A DNA stretch of 64,000 bases. It comes from Bacillus alveayuensis. Its GTDB lineage: Bacteria; Bacillota; Bacilli; Bacillales; Aeribacillaceae. Numbering within the stretch: the stretch's first letter is position 1; every line of letters begins with the position of its first letter. Positions 25,377 to 34,904 of this stretch are shown here, piece by piece. The stretch spans positions 434,001 through 498,000 of the forward strand of contig JAUSTR010000001.1 of NCBI GenBank assembly GCA_030812955.1, written 5' to 3'. A program made the position numbers and the translations under genes. The notes beneath the pieces were generated by a model. The model had not been told where the DNA came from. It worked only from the letters and a program-made list of their open reading frames with translations, and did no database searches.

Positions 25377-26303
25377 ATGTTGGACGAAATATTCTTTTTT
25401 TTACCTGACGTTGTGAAAGAGGAAATTCAATGTCTTCCTTCCTTTTTTTTAGAAGAATTAGAGGAAATCCGTATACGGGTTTTAAAACCGGTTGAATTGA
25501 TCGCAAAAGGAAGTCCTAAATTTCTTTCTTATCGAACGACATATGAAGATTGCTTAACGATCTTAAATAAAATGAGCCAATATTCTATTTATACATTGGA
25601 GGAAGAGTTAAAGCGCGGCTATATAACGATATCCGGAGGACATCGTATTGGTCTTGCCGGCAAAGTGATTACAGAAAGCGGGAAAGTGAAAATCATCCGC
25701 AATGTGACTTCATTTAATATTCGAATTGCCAGAGAAAAAATAGGAAGCGCCAACCCCTATCTACCATTTGTATATCAAAATCGCTGGTTAAATACATTAA
25801 TTTTTGGGCCTCCACAAACAGGGAAAACAACTTTATTGCGAGATTTTGCACGATTAATTAGTACTGGTACGAAAAACATTCCCGCACAAAAAGTGGGAAT
25901 TGTTGATGAAAGATCTGAAATTGCTGGAAGTGTGAAGGGTATCCCGCAACATCATTTTGGAATACGTGTTGATGTTTTGGATGGATGTCCAAAAGCGGAA
26001 GGAATGATGATGATGATTCGTTCCATGAGCCCGAATGTCATTGTTGCTGATGAAATCGGAAGACGAGAAGATGTTGATGCATTAATGGAAGCCATCCATT
26101 CTGGTGTACAAATATTTGTGACGGCCCATGGAGAATGCCTTGAAGATCTATTATTACGGCCAACTCTAAGCGATTTATTCAAAGAACAAATTTTTGATCG
26201 TTACATACAACTTTCATGTCAAAATGGACCTGGTACCATTTTGAAAATATTTGATCAAAACAGACAAGATCTTTATTTAAAAGCGAGTGTGAAACCATCA
26301 TGA
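25377..26303 (+). CDS. spoIIIAA: SpoIIIAA, stage III sporulation ATPase
   Basis: The 308-residue product starts at ATG 25377 behind a G-rich ribosome binding site. It is a secretion-type ATPase with Walker A GPPQTGKTTLLRD and Walker B-like KVGIVDERSEI. It is thought to energise the mother-cell side of the SpoIIIA-SpoIIQ channel between mother cell and forespore. The frame is open further upstream into yqhV, but the extension lacks family sequence. It is the first of eight tightly packed genes; its end overlaps spoIIIAB by four bases. Confidence 0.95.
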   Translation: MLDEIFFFLPDVVKEEIQCLPSFFLEELEEIRIRVLKPVELIAKGSPKFLSYRTTYEDCLTILNKMSQYSIYTLEEELKRGYITISGGHRIGLAGKVITESGKVKIIRNVTSFNIRIAREKIGSANPYLPFVYQNRWLNTLIFGPPQTGKTTLLRDFARLISTGTKNIPAQKVGIVDERSEIAGSVKGIPQHHFGIRVDVLDGCPKAEGMMMMIRSMSPNVIVADEIGRREDVDALMEAIHSGVQIFVTAHGECLEDLLLRPTLSDLFKEQIFDRYIQLSCQNGPGTILKIFDQNRQDLYLKASVKPS

Positions 26304-26815
26304 TCAAACTTATGGGTGCAACATGCATATTGCTCGCAACAACTTGGATAGGATTTGAGGCGTCAAAACATTTAAGTGAACGAACGAAACAGCTGCGACA
26401 ATTGAAAGTAGCACTCTCTGCCTTAGAAGCAGAAATAATGTATGGACATACTCCATTAAAAGATGCTTCAGAACATATTTCGAATCAAATATCCAAACCA
26501 TTATCGTGGTTGTTTAAATATTTTTCACAAAAACTAGCAGAAGGGAAAATGAGTGTGAAAGAAGCTTGGGAAGCCAGCTTACAAGATGTATGGAGGCTAA
26601 CGGCATTAAAGCAGGGTGAATTAGAAATTTTAAAGCAATTTGGGGAAACGCTTGGTCAGCACGATCTTATTTCTCAGCAAAAACATATTCGATTAGCTCT
26701 ACTACATTTAGAACGTGAAGAACAAGAGGCGTTTGACGTACAGCGTCGGTATGAAAAAATGGTGAAAAGTTTAGGGTTTTTATCAGGATTGCTCATTGTG
26801 ATTTTATTGATGTAG
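26300..26815 (+). CDS. spoIIIAB: SpoIIIAB
   Basis: The 171-residue product has an N-terminal membrane segment (about 4-20), a long helical soluble part and a C-terminal membrane segment (about 155-171). It resembles GspF-like platform proteins in topology. In B. subtilis it joins the mother-cell SpoIIIA complex needed for late forespore gene expression. Start and stop are fused with the preceding gene (ATGA overlap). Confidence 0.94.
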   Translation: MIKLMGATCILLATTWIGFEASKHLSERTKQLRQLKVALSALEAEIMYGHTPLKDASEHISNQISKPLSWLFKYFSQKLAEGKMSVKEAWEASLQDVWRLTALKQGELEILKQFGETLGQHDLISQQKHIRLALLHLEREEQEAFDVQRRYEKMVKSLGFLSGLLIVILLM

Positions 26816-26840
26816 CTATAGAAGCTAGGGGGATCCAAAT

Positions 26841-27047
26841 ATGGGTGTTGATGTCAATACAATTTTTCAAATTGCAGGAATAGGTATTATCGTTGCATTT
26901 CTTCATACCATATTAGACCAAATGGGGAAAAAAGAATACGCTCAATGGGTCACACTCCTTGGATTTATATATATCTTATTTATGGTAGCTACGATTGTTG
27001 ATGATTTATTCCAAAAAATAAAATCCGTTTTTCTTTTCCAGGGATGA
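26841..27047 (+). CDS. spoIIIAC: SpoIIIAC
   Basis: The 68-residue product consists of two membrane segments (about residues 8-26 and 34-56) and a short tail. Length and sequence (FQIAGIGIIVAFLHTIL) match SpoIIIAC. The next gene encodes a related but longer protein, SpoIIIAD, whose start also opens with an IIQI-V/A-GLG-like helix. Confidence 0.93.
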   Translation: MGVDVNTIFQIAGIGIIVAFLHTILDQMGKKEYAQWVTLLGFIYILFMVATIVDDLFQKIKSVFLFQG

Positions 27048-27063
27048 AGGAGGTGGCAATACA

Positions 27064-27459
27064 ATCGATATAATTATTCAAATTGTCTCACTAGGTATGA
27101 TTGCCACCTTTCTTGCCTTAATCGTAGATGAGCAAAAGCCGACATTTGCCGTCTTGCTCGTAGTATTTGTAGGCTGTGTCATTTTTCTTTTATTAATGGA
27201 CCGCATTACAGGCATAATTCGGATGATTGAAACAGTTGCTCAAAATGCTAGTGTGAATCTTATGTATGTAGAGACCATTTTGAAAATTATTGGTATAGCT
27301 TATATTGCAGAATTCGGTGCTCAAATAGCTAAAGATGCAGGACAAGGAGCGATTGCCTCTAAAATTGAACTTAGCGGAAAAATTTTAATCTTAACATTAG
27401 CAATCCCAATCATATCTGTTATTATACAAACCATTATTGCCCTTATACCAAAAGCGTAA
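27064..27459 (+). CDS. spoIIIAD: SpoIIIAD, apparently with a non-canonical ATC start
   Basis: With the start at ATC 27064 the product is 131 residues, close to the B. subtilis length of 133, and begins IDIIIQIVSLGMIATFLALI. A perfect AAGGAGGT (27047-27054) lies nine bases before the ATC. No ATG, GTG or TTG lies in this frame upstream of ATG 27097, which has no ribosome binding site and would remove the first helix residues. Three to four membrane segments follow (about 2-18, 25-45, 60-80 and 100-125). It is part of the SpoIIIA channel complex. Confidence 0.85.
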   Translation: MDIIIQIVSLGMIATFLALIVDEQKPTFAVLLVVFVGCVIFLLLMDRITGIIRMIETVAQNASVNLMYVETILKIIGIAYIAEFGAQIAKDAGQGAIASKIELSGKILILTLAIPIISVIIQTIIALIPKA

Positions 27460-27478
27460 AGAATGAAGGGGGAGGAGA

Positions 27479-28687
27479 GTGAAAAAGTCATTCCTATTAA
27501 CAGTATTGATTTCGTTGATTGTCCTTTTTTTTATTCCAATTTTTGTACAAGCCTCAATTCAGCAGACAAATGGCTCAATGGAGCAAAAAGAAAAGTTGGA
27601 ACAACAATACATTCAAGATCAAATTGAAAATTTAGGTTTAGAAGAAATGACAAAATTTTGGGATCAAATTTTGACAGAGTATGGTGGTTTTCTGCCAGAA
27701 AGCCAAAAAGGCTCACTCTACCAATTTATTAAAGGAGAAAAAGAATTTTCACTAACCGAGTGGTTTCAAAGTTTAGTTAAGTTTTTGTTTTACGAGATTT
27801 TAACGAATGGGAAACTTTTAGGAACACTCATACTTTTAACAGTTTTTAGCACGCTTCTTGAACATTTGCAAAATGCTTTTGAACAAAAAACAGTTAGCAA
27901 GGTCGCCTATATGATTGTGTATATGGTATTAATCATTATTGCCCTAAATAGTTTTCATATAGCCATATCTTATACGAAAGAAGCTATACAAGGAATGACC
28001 AATTTGATGCTCTCATTGATTCCTCTTTTACTAGCAATGATGGCTTCTTCCGGTGGCCTCGTTTCTGCTGCATTTTTTCATCCAGTGATTATCTTCTTAA
28101 TGAACACAAGTGGATTATTAATTGAAAAAATTGTTCTTCCATTGCTATTTCTTTCAGCCCTACTCTATCTTGTCAGCACACTTTCAGAACATTATAAAGT
28201 TACCCAGCTTGCTCAATTGTTAAAAAATATAAGTATTGGTTTATTAGGCAGCTTTTTAACAGTATTCTTAGGAGTTTTATCGGTTCAAGGGGCGTCTGCG
28301 GCTGTAACAGATGGCCTAACTTTACGAACAGCTAAATTTGTCACTGGCAATTTCGTTCCAGTTTTAGGGAAAATGTTTACGGATGCTGCCGACACTGTGA
28401 TTAGTGCTTCGTTACTATTAAAAAATACGGTTGGGTTAATTGGAGTAGCTCTTGTATTGATGATTTCTTTATTTCCAGCCATTAAAGTTTTGGCATTAGC
28501 CTTTATTTACAAGCTTTCCGCCGCTATTTTACAACCGCTAGGCGGAGGGCTAGTAATCGAATGTTTGGACATTATTAGTAAATGTGTCGTTTATATTTTT
28601 GCAGCACTCGCCATCGTATCATTAATGTTCTTTTTAAGCCTCACCGTTATCATAGCGGCTGGCAATGTCACGATGATGGTCAGGTAG
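27479..28687 (+). CDS. spoIIIAE: SpoIIIAE, polytopic membrane protein
   Basis: The 402-residue product starts at GTG 27479 after GGGGGAGGAG. It has a cleavable-looking signal segment (residues 1-25), a soluble region (about 26-105), then many membrane helices to the C-terminus. It matches the SpoIIIAE family, a proposed transmembrane core of the feeding-tube channel in engulfed sporangia. Confidence 0.95.
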   Translation: MKKSFLLTVLISLIVLFFIPIFVQASIQQTNGSMEQKEKLEQQYIQDQIENLGLEEMTKFWDQILTEYGGFLPESQKGSLYQFIKGEKEFSLTEWFQSLVKFLFYEILTNGKLLGTLILLTVFSTLLEHLQNAFEQKTVSKVAYMIVYMVLIIIALNSFHIAISYTKEAIQGMTNLMLSLIPLLLAMMASSGGLVSAAFFHPVIIFLMNTSGLLIEKIVLPLLFLSALLYLVSTLSEHYKVTQLAQLLKNISIGLLGSFLTVFLGVLSVQGASAAVTDGLTLRTAKFVTGNFVPVLGKMFTDAADTVISASLLLKNTVGLIGVALVLMISLFPAIKVLALAFIYKLSAAILQPLGGGLVIECLDIISKCVVYIFAALAIVSLMFFLSLTVIIAAGNVTMMVR

Positions 28688-28698
28688 GTGATTAAAAG

Positions 28699-29322
28699 GT
28701 GTCGTTTTTAACGGATTGGATTACAAATATTATCTTATTTATTTTACTAGCACTTATCGTAGATATGTTGTTACCTAATTCGTCAATGCAAAAATATGCA
28801 AAGCTCGTGATTAGCCTCCTCCTAGTTGTTGTGATCATTACACCTATATTTAAAATATTTTCAATTGACACCCATGAGCTATTTGCCGAAATGAACAATC
28901 CTTTATTCGTTCACGATGAACAAATAAAAAATGAAATGGAATTAAAGAAAAATGATATACAAGCTAAAGAACGTGCATATATTTTAGAACAAATGGCTGT
29001 CCAAATGAAATTATTTGCGGAAGAGGAGCTGATGGAGAGGTATGGAATAAAAATTGAAAATATCCTTCTTTCCACGAACCCCAATCAACAACAAATTTAT
29101 TCGGAAAAAGATATCGATGAGGTAATCGTTACGCTTGCTGAATCAAATTCAGACACAGCTATTGAAACGATTCAACCAATCGAAATTAAACCTTTTGCCA
29201 CAGAACGAGACGAAAATCAACACATGGCACTCGAATCAGAAATTATAGAACAACTAGCTCTAACATGGGGAATACCAACGCATAAAATCACCGTTCGAAT
29301 GGAAGGAGGGGAGGATCGATAA
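28699..29322 (+). CDS. spoIIIAF: SpoIIIAF
   Basis: The 207-residue product starts at GTG 28699 after AAAAGGT. Two membrane helices lie near residues 7-24 and 34-52, followed by a soluble ring-building-motif-type domain facing the intermembrane space (about 90-207). The C-terminus LTWGIPTHKITVRMEGG is typical. Its stop overlaps the spoIIIAG ATG by one base. Confidence 0.94.
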   Translation: MSFLTDWITNIILFILLALIVDMLLPNSSMQKYAKLVISLLLVVVIITPIFKIFSIDTHELFAEMNNPLFVHDEQIKNEMELKKNDIQAKERAYILEQMAVQMKLFAEEELMERYGIKIENILLSTNPNQQQIYSEKDIDEVIVTLAESNSDTAIETIQPIEIKPFATERDENQHMALESEIIEQLALTWGIPTHKITVRMEGGEDR

Positions 29323-29963
29323 TGGGAGATAAAAAAAGTTTATTTGCACGAATCATGGATTTACTTCCAGGTGGTCATAAAAAGCCTTCGACTTATCAAT
29401 ATGTACTGATTGTCATGTTTATTGGGATTGCCTTTATGTTAATAAGTAACCTTTTTTCTAGCAGTCAAAAGGAAACGTATGAAGGAATGAACAACCTCCA
29501 TGAAAATGAAGCCAAGAAAGCTTTTAAACAATTAGATGAAAAAAATTCTGCCATCGAGACGATTGAGAAAGAATATGAAAAACAATTAAAAGAAGCTCTA
29601 GAAAGCATTGTTGGTGTTGATGACGTTACGGTCGTTGTTAATGTAGACTCAACGTCTGAAAAGGTACTTGAAAAAAATAGGACGATGCAAAGCCAAACAA
29701 CGGAGGAAAAAGACTTAAAAGGTGGCACTCGTGAAGTACATGATCAATCTGTAGATGAACAAATTGTTTTGATCAGGCAAGGAGATCAAGAGTCCCCGAT
29801 TGTCATTAAGACCGAGAAGCCTGAAATCCGGGGAGTCTTAGTTGTAGCTAAAGGTGCTGAAAATATTCAAATCAAAAAAATGATCGTAGAAGCGGTTACG
29901 AGGGTATTGGATGTGAAAAGCCACCGTGTAGCCGTATTACCTAAAAAAACAAAGGAGGAATAA
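29322..29963 (+). CDS. spoIIIAG: SpoIIIAG, channel ring protein
   Basis: The 213-residue product has a cytosolic tail of about 30 residues, one membrane helix (about 26-44) and an intermembrane domain with a ring-building fold split by a charged insert (VNVDSTSEKVLEKNR to QIVLIR). In B. subtilis SpoIIIAG makes large rings in the channel. Length is slightly below the 229 aa of B. subtilis. Confidence 0.94.
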   Translation: MGDKKSLFARIMDLLPGGHKKPSTYQYVLIVMFIGIAFMLISNLFSSSQKETYEGMNNLHENEAKKAFKQLDEKNSAIETIEKEYEKQLKEALESIVGVDDVTVVVNVDSTSEKVLEKNRTMQSQTTEEKDLKGGTREVHDQSVDEQIVLIRQGDQESPIVIKTEKPEIRGVLVVAKGAENIQIKKMIVEAVTRVLDVKSHRVAVLPKKTKEE

Positions 29964-29966
29964 TAA

Positions 29967-30593
29967 TTGTTAAAAAAACAAACCGTTTGGCTGTTAACGA
30001 TGCTCAGTTTAGTCGTTGTCTTGAGTGTATATTATATTACGTCTCCAGAAGGAGAAATGAATTCAAACGTCGCGCTCAGTACAAAGGAAAACGGAAATAC
30101 TTCAATGGATGAAAAAGGTAAAGAGCAAGAAAATGATCAAGGGAAAGAAGAAAACAGTGGACAAAAAGAAAAAAATGGAGACCTTACACAAGAAAATGTA
30201 AATGATGAAAATGATGAAGCGATTATTTCAAGTATTTCAAATGACGATTTATTTACAGCAATACGCATGGAGATTGAGGATGAACGAAGTATGCGTAAGC
30301 AGCAGCTGGAATCGATCATCGGCTCTAACGAAGTATCAGCCGAGGAGAAAAGCAAAGCATATGAAGAGATGAGGGAATTATCAGAAATAACAGCGAAAGA
30401 AAAAGTTTTAGAAACGTTAATTAAATCAAAAGGATACGGTGATGCATTAGTTCAAGCAGATGGAGATCGAGTTCGTATTACAGTAAAAGCAAAAGAACAT
30501 TCTAAACAAAAAGCGAATGAAATTATCCATCTTGTAAAAAAAGAAATTAGCGGAATGCAAGATGTAGCGGTTACCTTCCATCCAGCTGATTAA
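29967..30593 (+). CDS. spoIIIAH: SpoIIIAH, binds forespore SpoIIQ
   Basis: The 208-residue product starts at TTG 29967 after AAAGGAGG. It has an N-terminal membrane helix (about 6-24), a long Glu/Lys/Asn-rich low-complexity linker (about 30-85) and a YscJ-like C-terminal domain that in B. subtilis binds SpoIIQ across the septum. It is the last gene of the operon. Confidence 0.94.
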   Translation: MLKKQTVWLLTMLSLVVVLSVYYITSPEGEMNSNVALSTKENGNTSMDEKGKEQENDQGKEENSGQKEKNGDLTQENVNDENDEAIISSISNDDLFTAIRMEIEDERSMRKQQLESIIGSNEVSAEEKSKAYEEMRELSEITAKEKVLETLIKSKGYGDALVQADGDRVRITVKAKEHSKQKANEIIHLVKKEISGMQDVAVTFHPAD

Positions 30594-30619
30594 ATCCCCA
30601 ATTGAATGGGGATTTTTTA
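30593..30619 (+). terminator. spoIIIA operon terminator
   Basis: AAATCCCC pairs with GGGGATTTTTT; the arm begins at the spoIIIAH stop codon. Confidence 0.85.
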
Positions 30620-30777
30620 TTGCAGCACGTTGATGATGAAAAGAGACGATAAATAAAAATGAGAAAAATCTGTTGGAAGCGTTTTAAAATAAATCGAATT
30701 ATTTTATAATTTATATTAGTTTGTATATTTATCCACTCCTCATCAAGATCATTTAGCATTGAGCTGACCGAACGATG

Positions 30778-30807
30778 TTGAATTTTTGCTGTATCTTGTC
30801 GTATGAT
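30778..30807 (+). promoter_or_regulatory. Candidate accBC promoter
   Basis: TTGAAT (30778-30783), 18 bases and TATGAT (30802-30807) precede accB by about 75 bases. A half-match to a FapR-type operator (TTAGTAC) follows at about 30826, but the other half is poor. Confidence 0.4.
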
Positions 30808-30881
30808 ACTATGTAGTACATACTTTTAGTACTAGATGACAATTCAAAAACCATTAGTTCAAAACGCAAGGGGTGCTTTTA

Positions 30882-31385
30882 ATGTTGAAAATACAGGAAA
30901 TTCGTGAAATTATTAAACTAATTGATCAGTCATCGATCGATGAATTTTTGTATGAAAATGACGGGGTCAAAGTTAAATTAAGAAAACGCGGGCAAGAAGG
31001 AGAAACGATTGTACAAAAAGTTGTTCAAGAAAAAGAAGTTCAACCCGTTCAAAAAGTAATAACAGAGACTCCACAACAAGCTGCAGCACCAAGTGAAAAA
31101 CAAGAGGCTGTGAAAGAAGAACCGAAAAATGTTGATACTGAAAACTTACATAAAATCACGTCACCGATGGTCGGAACGTTTTATGCTGCCCCAAATCCAG
31201 ATGCAGATCCATATGTAAAAGTTGGATCTAAAGTGGAAGAAAATACGGTCGTCTGTATCGTAGAGGCTATGAAATTGTTTAACGAAATCGAGGCTGATGT
31301 AAAAGGTGAAATTGTAGAAGTACTGGTGGAAAATGGACAACTAGTTGAATATGGACAACCATTATTTCTTGTAAAGCCTGAATAA
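30882..31385 (+). CDS. accB: Biotin carboxyl carrier protein of acetyl-CoA carboxylase
   Basis: The 167-residue product has an N-terminal helical part (1-38), a Pro/Ala/Glu-rich flexible linker (about 45-88) and a biotinyl domain (90-167). The biotin-accepting Lys131 is in [12 protein letters not shown] 30882 follows AAGGGG. It forms acetyl-CoA carboxylase with AccC (next gene) and AccAD (outside the window), the first step of fatty acid synthesis. Confidence 0.97.
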   Translation: MLKIQEIREIIKLIDQSSIDEFLYENDGVKVKLRKRGQEGETIVQKVVQEKEVQPVQKVITETPQQAAAPSEKQEAVKEEPKNVDTENLHKITSPMVGTFYAAPNPDADPYVKVGSKVEENTVVCIVEAMKLFNEIEADVKGEIVEVLVENGQLVEYGQPLFLVKPE

Positions 31386-31396
31386 GGAGCGAGTTT

Positions 31397-32746
31397 ATGA
31401 TTAAGAAGTTATTAATTGCTAATAGAGGAGAAATTGCTGTAAGAATCATTCGTGCATGTAAAGAATTAGGAATTGAAACGGTTGCAGTTTATTCTGAAGC
31501 TGATAAAGATGCTTTACATGTTCAACTTGCAGATGAAGCTTACTGTATTGGACCTACAGCATCGAAAGATAGTTATTTAAATTTTACCAATATTATTAGT
31601 GTCGCCAAACTTACGAATACAGATGCGATTCACCCGGGCTATGGATTTTTGGCGGAAAATGCTGATTTTGCAGAGCTATGTAAAGAATGCAACATCACCT
31701 TTGTTGGTCCAAGTCCAGAGGCGATTTCAAAAATGGGGACAAAGGATATTGCAAGAGAAACGATGCGTAAGGCCGGTGTTCCAATTGTCCCTGGCTCACA
31801 AGGAATTATTGAAAATATAGAAGAAGCAATGGAAATTGCTGAAAAAATTGGATTTCCTGTTATTATTAAAGCGACAGCTGGTGGAGGCGGAAAAGGAATT
31901 CGTGTAGCTCGTGATGAACAGGAGCTGAAAAAAGGAATTCAAATTACACAACAAGAGGCAGCAACAGCATTTGGAAATCCAGGAGTTTATCTTGAAAAAT
32001 ATATTGAAGATTTCCGTCATGTCGAAATTCAAGTGTTGGCAGACAATCATGGAAATGTTATTCATTTAGGCGAACGTGATTGTACGATTCAACGCCGTTT
32101 ACAAAAGCTCTTAGAGGAAACTCCTTCACCTGCATTAACGGAAGAAATTCGAAAGAAGATGGGAGAGGCTGCCGTGAAAGCGGCAAAAGCCGTTAACTAT
32201 TCAGGGGCTGGAACAGTAGAATTTATTTTCGATTATCATAGTGGTGAGTTTTATTTCATGGAAATGAATACACGGATTCAAGTCGAGCACCCTGTAACAG
32301 AAATGGTGACGGGAATTGATTTAATTAAAGAGCAAATTAAAGTAGCATCCAATGAAGTGCTGTCATATAAGCAAGAAGATGTTACATTTAATGGTTGGGC
32401 AATTGAATGCCGTATAAATGCGGAAAATCCAGAGAAGAATTTTATGCCGTCACCTGGGAAAATTAATATGTACTTACCTCCAGGTGGTTTTGGGGTACGT
32501 GTTGATTCGGCTGTCTATTCAGGATACACCATTCCACCATTTTATGATTCCATGATTGCAAAGCTGATCACATATGGTGCGACAAGAGAAGAAGCCATTG
32601 CCCGCATGAAGCGTGCTTTAAATGAATTTGTCATTGATGGTGTTTACACGACGATTCCATTCCATCTTAAGCTTTTAGAACATGAGAAATTTGTTAGTGG
32701 TGAGTTTAATACGAAATTTTTAGAGCTCCATAAAGTGATGGAGTAG
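31397..32746 (+). CDS. accC: Biotin carboxylase subunit of acetyl-CoA carboxylase
   Basis: The 449-residue ATP-grasp enzyme carboxylates biotin on AccB with ATP and bicarbonate. Visible are the N-terminal [24 protein letters not shown], the ATP-binding glycine loop [12 protein letters not shown], the catalytic region [18 protein letters not shown] and EYFME-type metal ligands. Length is usual. Co-transcribed with accB. Confidence 0.97.
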   Translation: MIKKLLIANRGEIAVRIIRACKELGIETVAVYSEADKDALHVQLADEAYCIGPTASKDSYLNFTNIISVAKLTNTDAIHPGYGFLAENADFAELCKECNITFVGPSPEAISKMGTKDIARETMRKAGVPIVPGSQGIIENIEEAMEIAEKIGFPVIIKATAGGGGKGIRVARDEQELKKGIQITQQEAATAFGNPGVYLEKYIEDFRHVEIQVLADNHGNVIHLGERDCTIQRRLQKLLEETPSPALTEEIRKKMGEAAVKAAKAVNYSGAGTVEFIFDYHSGEFYFMEMNTRIQVEHPVTEMVTGIDLIKEQIKVASNEVLSYKQEDVTFNGWAIECRINAENPEKNFMPSPGKINMYLPPGGFGVRVDSAVYSGYTIPPFYDSMIAKLITYGATREEAIARMKRALNEFVIDGVYTTIPFHLKLLEHEKFVSGEFNTKFLELHKVME

Positions 32747-32766
32747 CAAGGTAGGAGGTGATTTTT

Positions 32767-33174
32767 TTGAGTGAAAAACATATTTTGGAAATGAATCAAG
32801 AAGACTCAAGCTTAGGAAAGGTTGAAATTGCCCCAGAAGTCATTGAAGTTATTGCCGGAATTGCTGCTTCTGAAATTGAAGGGGTTGCGCAAATGCGAGG
32901 CAATTTTGCAACAGGAGTTGTCGAGCGTTTCGGAAAGAAAAACCACGGCAAGGGCGTAAAAGTTGATTTAAATGATGATGGTATTGTCATTGATGTATAT
33001 TGTGTCATGGAATTTGGTGTATCCATTCCAACTGTTGCTCAAAAAGTGCAAGATAACATTCGTCAAGCTTTATTAAATATGACAGCTCTCGAAATCAATG
33101 AAATTAATATTCATGTCGTAGGTGTACAATTTGAACAAAAACAGCCGGAAACAGAGATAGAGGAAACGATGTAA
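32767..33174 (+). CDS. yqhY: Asp23/Gls24 family protein (YqhY)
   Basis: The 135-residue product starts at TTG 32767, eight bases after GGAGG; GTG 32758 is a poorer choice. It has the Asp23 (DUF322) domain with EVIEVIAGIAASEIEGV near the start and VDVYCVMEFGVSIPTVAQKVQ in the middle. The gene is regularly linked to accBC, and in B. subtilis YqhY has been linked genetically to control of acetyl-CoA carboxylase activity. It is the last gene before a strong terminator. Confidence 0.92.
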   Translation: MSEKHILEMNQEDSSLGKVEIAPEVIEVIAGIAASEIEGVAQMRGNFATGVVERFGKKNHGKGVKVDLNDDGIVIDVYCVMEFGVSIPTVAQKVQDNIRQALLNMTALEINEINIHVVGVQFEQKQPETEIEETM

Positions 33175-33200
33175 AAAGGCGGGAATTCCCGCTTTTTTTT
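33175..33200 (+). terminator. accBC-yqhY terminator
   Basis: GCGGG AATT CCCGC followed by eight T residues directly after the yqhY stop. Confidence 0.85.
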
Positions 33201-33201
33201 A

Positions 33202-33405
33202 TTATATCAGAATTTATATCATGATCACGAAGGAATAAACCCTTTTATATAGTTATGGATGTCAAGCGAAAGCCGCAGCGACTAGTGAACTTCCCTCTCC
33301 TCCTTCCGATAAGTCAACATCGACGCTTTCGCTCTTCGTGTTTCCTTGATCTCATGCGGAGCAGTCTAGTTCATACGCCGCTAAGCGGGGCGCTTTGCGC
33401 TTTTT
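33202..33405. repeat. Repeat family B, copy 1 (about 204 bp)
   Basis: It is nearly identical along its length to 57842-58047, including a shared 5' stretch of about 65 bases (TTTATATCATGAT, ACGAAGGAAT, TATAGTTATGGATGTC). Core strings are AGCGAAAGCCGCA, GACGCTTTCGCTCTTCGTG, TTCATACG and GCGGGGCGCTTTG. The ends are complementary, so it can fold as a large hairpin. It fills much of the 387-base yqhY-nusB gap; the rest is AT-rich with a weak TTCATA/TATGAT promoter-like pair before nusB. Confidence 0.75.
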
Positions 33406-33561
33406 TTATTACTAAATATTTTTCATCTATAATGACAACAAAAATATTTCAACTTTCTGAATTTTTTTTTGTTGAACTTTCATATGCTTCAACAATGGAA
33501 ATATGATATCATTCTTTTATGACTATTCGACAATGACCAATATATTAAAAGGAGTCAGAAA

Positions 33562-33960
33562 ATGAAACGGAGAACAGCAAGAAAAAAAGCATTACAGGCA
33601 CTGTTTCAAATTGATATCGCTCATACATCACCAAAAGAAGCGATCGAACACGTTCTTCAAGGGGAAGAAGCTGATGAATTTTTAACACGCCTTGTCGAGG
33701 GAACGAATAATCACATGCAGGAAATTGACGAAATGATTAAGCCTTTTTTAGTTAATTGGAAAATAGAAAGATTGGCAGCAGTCGATCGAACTATTTTACG
33801 GATGGCAGTTTATGAAATGAAATATGAAAAGGATATCCCCGTTAATGTCACATTAAATGAAGCGATTGAACTGGCGAAAACATTTGGTGATGAAAAGTCA
33901 GGTCGATTTGTAAATGGTGTCCTCTCAAGCGTGAAAAATTCTTTAGAAGAATCAAAGTAG
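33562..33960 (+). CDS. nusB: Transcription antitermination factor NusB
   Basis: The 132-residue all-helical RNA-binding protein pairs with NusE (S10) on boxA in rRNA leaders. It begins [18 protein letters not shown] and has the conserved [19 protein letters not shown] and [20 protein letters not shown] has AAAGGAG upstream. It heads a run of housekeeping genes extending to recN. Confidence 0.96.
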   Translation: MKRRTARKKALQALFQIDIAHTSPKEAIEHVLQGEEADEFLTRLVEGTNNHMQEIDEMIKPFLVNWKIERLAAVDRTILRMAVYEMKYEKDIPVNVTLNEAIELAKTFGDEKSGRFVNGVLSSVKNSLEESK

Positions 33961-33973
33961 AAGGAGGAAGAAA

Positions 33974-34825
33974 ATGACTGCAACGATTATTAGCGGAAAA
34001 GATTTGGCCATTCAAAAAAGACAAGAGCTGGCTAATGAGGTGAAATTGTTAAAGCAAAAAGGGATAACACCAAAGCTGGTGATTATTTTAGTTGGGGATG
34101 ATCCTGCCTCTCTTTCCTATATAAAAGGGAAACAAAAGGCTTCCGTCGAAACGGGTGTTGAGTTCAAATTAGAACATTTAAAGGAGAGCGTTACAGAAAA
34201 CGAACTATTACAGCTTATCGACCGCTACAATCAAGATCCTTTTGTTGATGGTATATTAGTTCAATTACCATTACCGAAGCATATTGATGAAAAAGCTGTG
34301 ATCGAAAAAATTTCTCCTGAAAAGGATGTTGACGGTTTTCATCCCATTAATATCGGACGAATGATGACGGGACAAGAAGCATTTTTGCCGTGTACACCAG
34401 CAGGAATTGTTGAATTAATAAAATCTGCTAACATCGAAATAGCCGGAAAGCATGTTGTAGTTGTAGGAAGAAGCAATATTGTAGGAAAGCCTGTTGGTCA
34501 ATTGCTCTTAAATGAGGATGCGACGGTTACATATTGTCATTCCAAAACGAATAATTTGCGATCCTTTACAAAGGAAGCGGATATTTTAATCGTTGCAGTT
34601 GGAAAAGCCCATTTTCTTTCTGCAGATGATATGAAAGAGGGGGCTGTTGTAATTGATGTAGGAGTGAATCGCACACAATCCGGAAAGCTCGTTGGTGATG
34701 TTCACTTTGAGGAAGCAAAAGAAAAGGCTGGCTTTATTACACCTGTTCCAGGTGGAGTCGGTCCGATGACGATCACGATGTTAGTTCACAACACTATTTT
34801 GGCTGCGAAAAAACGTTTATCTTGA
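33974..34825 (+). CDS. folD: Bifunctional methylene-THF dehydrogenase/cyclohydrolase FolD
   Basis: The 283-residue product interconverts 5,10-methylene-, methenyl- and 10-formyl-THF with NADP. The catalytic Lys is in SYIKGKQKA, the conserved [13 protein letters not shown] and [18 protein letters not shown] (nucleotide site) are intact, and the C-terminal signature is [11 protein letters not shown]. It starts 13 bases after nusB with an AAGGAGGAAG ribosome binding site. It uses the methylene-THF pool that the gcv operon feeds. Confidence 0.97.
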   Translation: MTATIISGKDLAIQKRQELANEVKLLKQKGITPKLVIILVGDDPASLSYIKGKQKASVETGVEFKLEHLKESVTENELLQLIDRYNQDPFVDGILVQLPLPKHIDEKAVIEKISPEKDVDGFHPINIGRMMTGQEAFLPCTPAGIVELIKSANIEIAGKHVVVVGRSNIVGKPVGQLLLNEDATVTYCHSKTNNLRSFTKEADILIVAVGKAHFLSADDMKEGAVVIDVGVNRTQSGKLVGDVHFEEAKEKAGFITPVPGGVGPMTITMLVHNTILAAKKRLS

Positions 34826-34831
34826 TTGTGG

Positions 34832-34868
34832 AGCTATCAGTGGTAATAGGCCGCTGATAGCTTATTTT
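34832..34868 (+). terminator. Hairpin after folD
   Basis: AGCTATCAGTGG pairs with CCGCTGATAGCT (one wobble) around seven bases, then TATTTT. It may terminate or attenuate before xseA. Confidence 0.6.
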
Positions 34869-34904
34869 ACAATTCTAAACGTTGAAATAAAAGGAGTTTT
34901 TTAT

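Noticed and set aside
30820..30842. FapR operator before accB
   Set aside because: Only the left half TTAGTAC matches; the right half does not form the palindrome.
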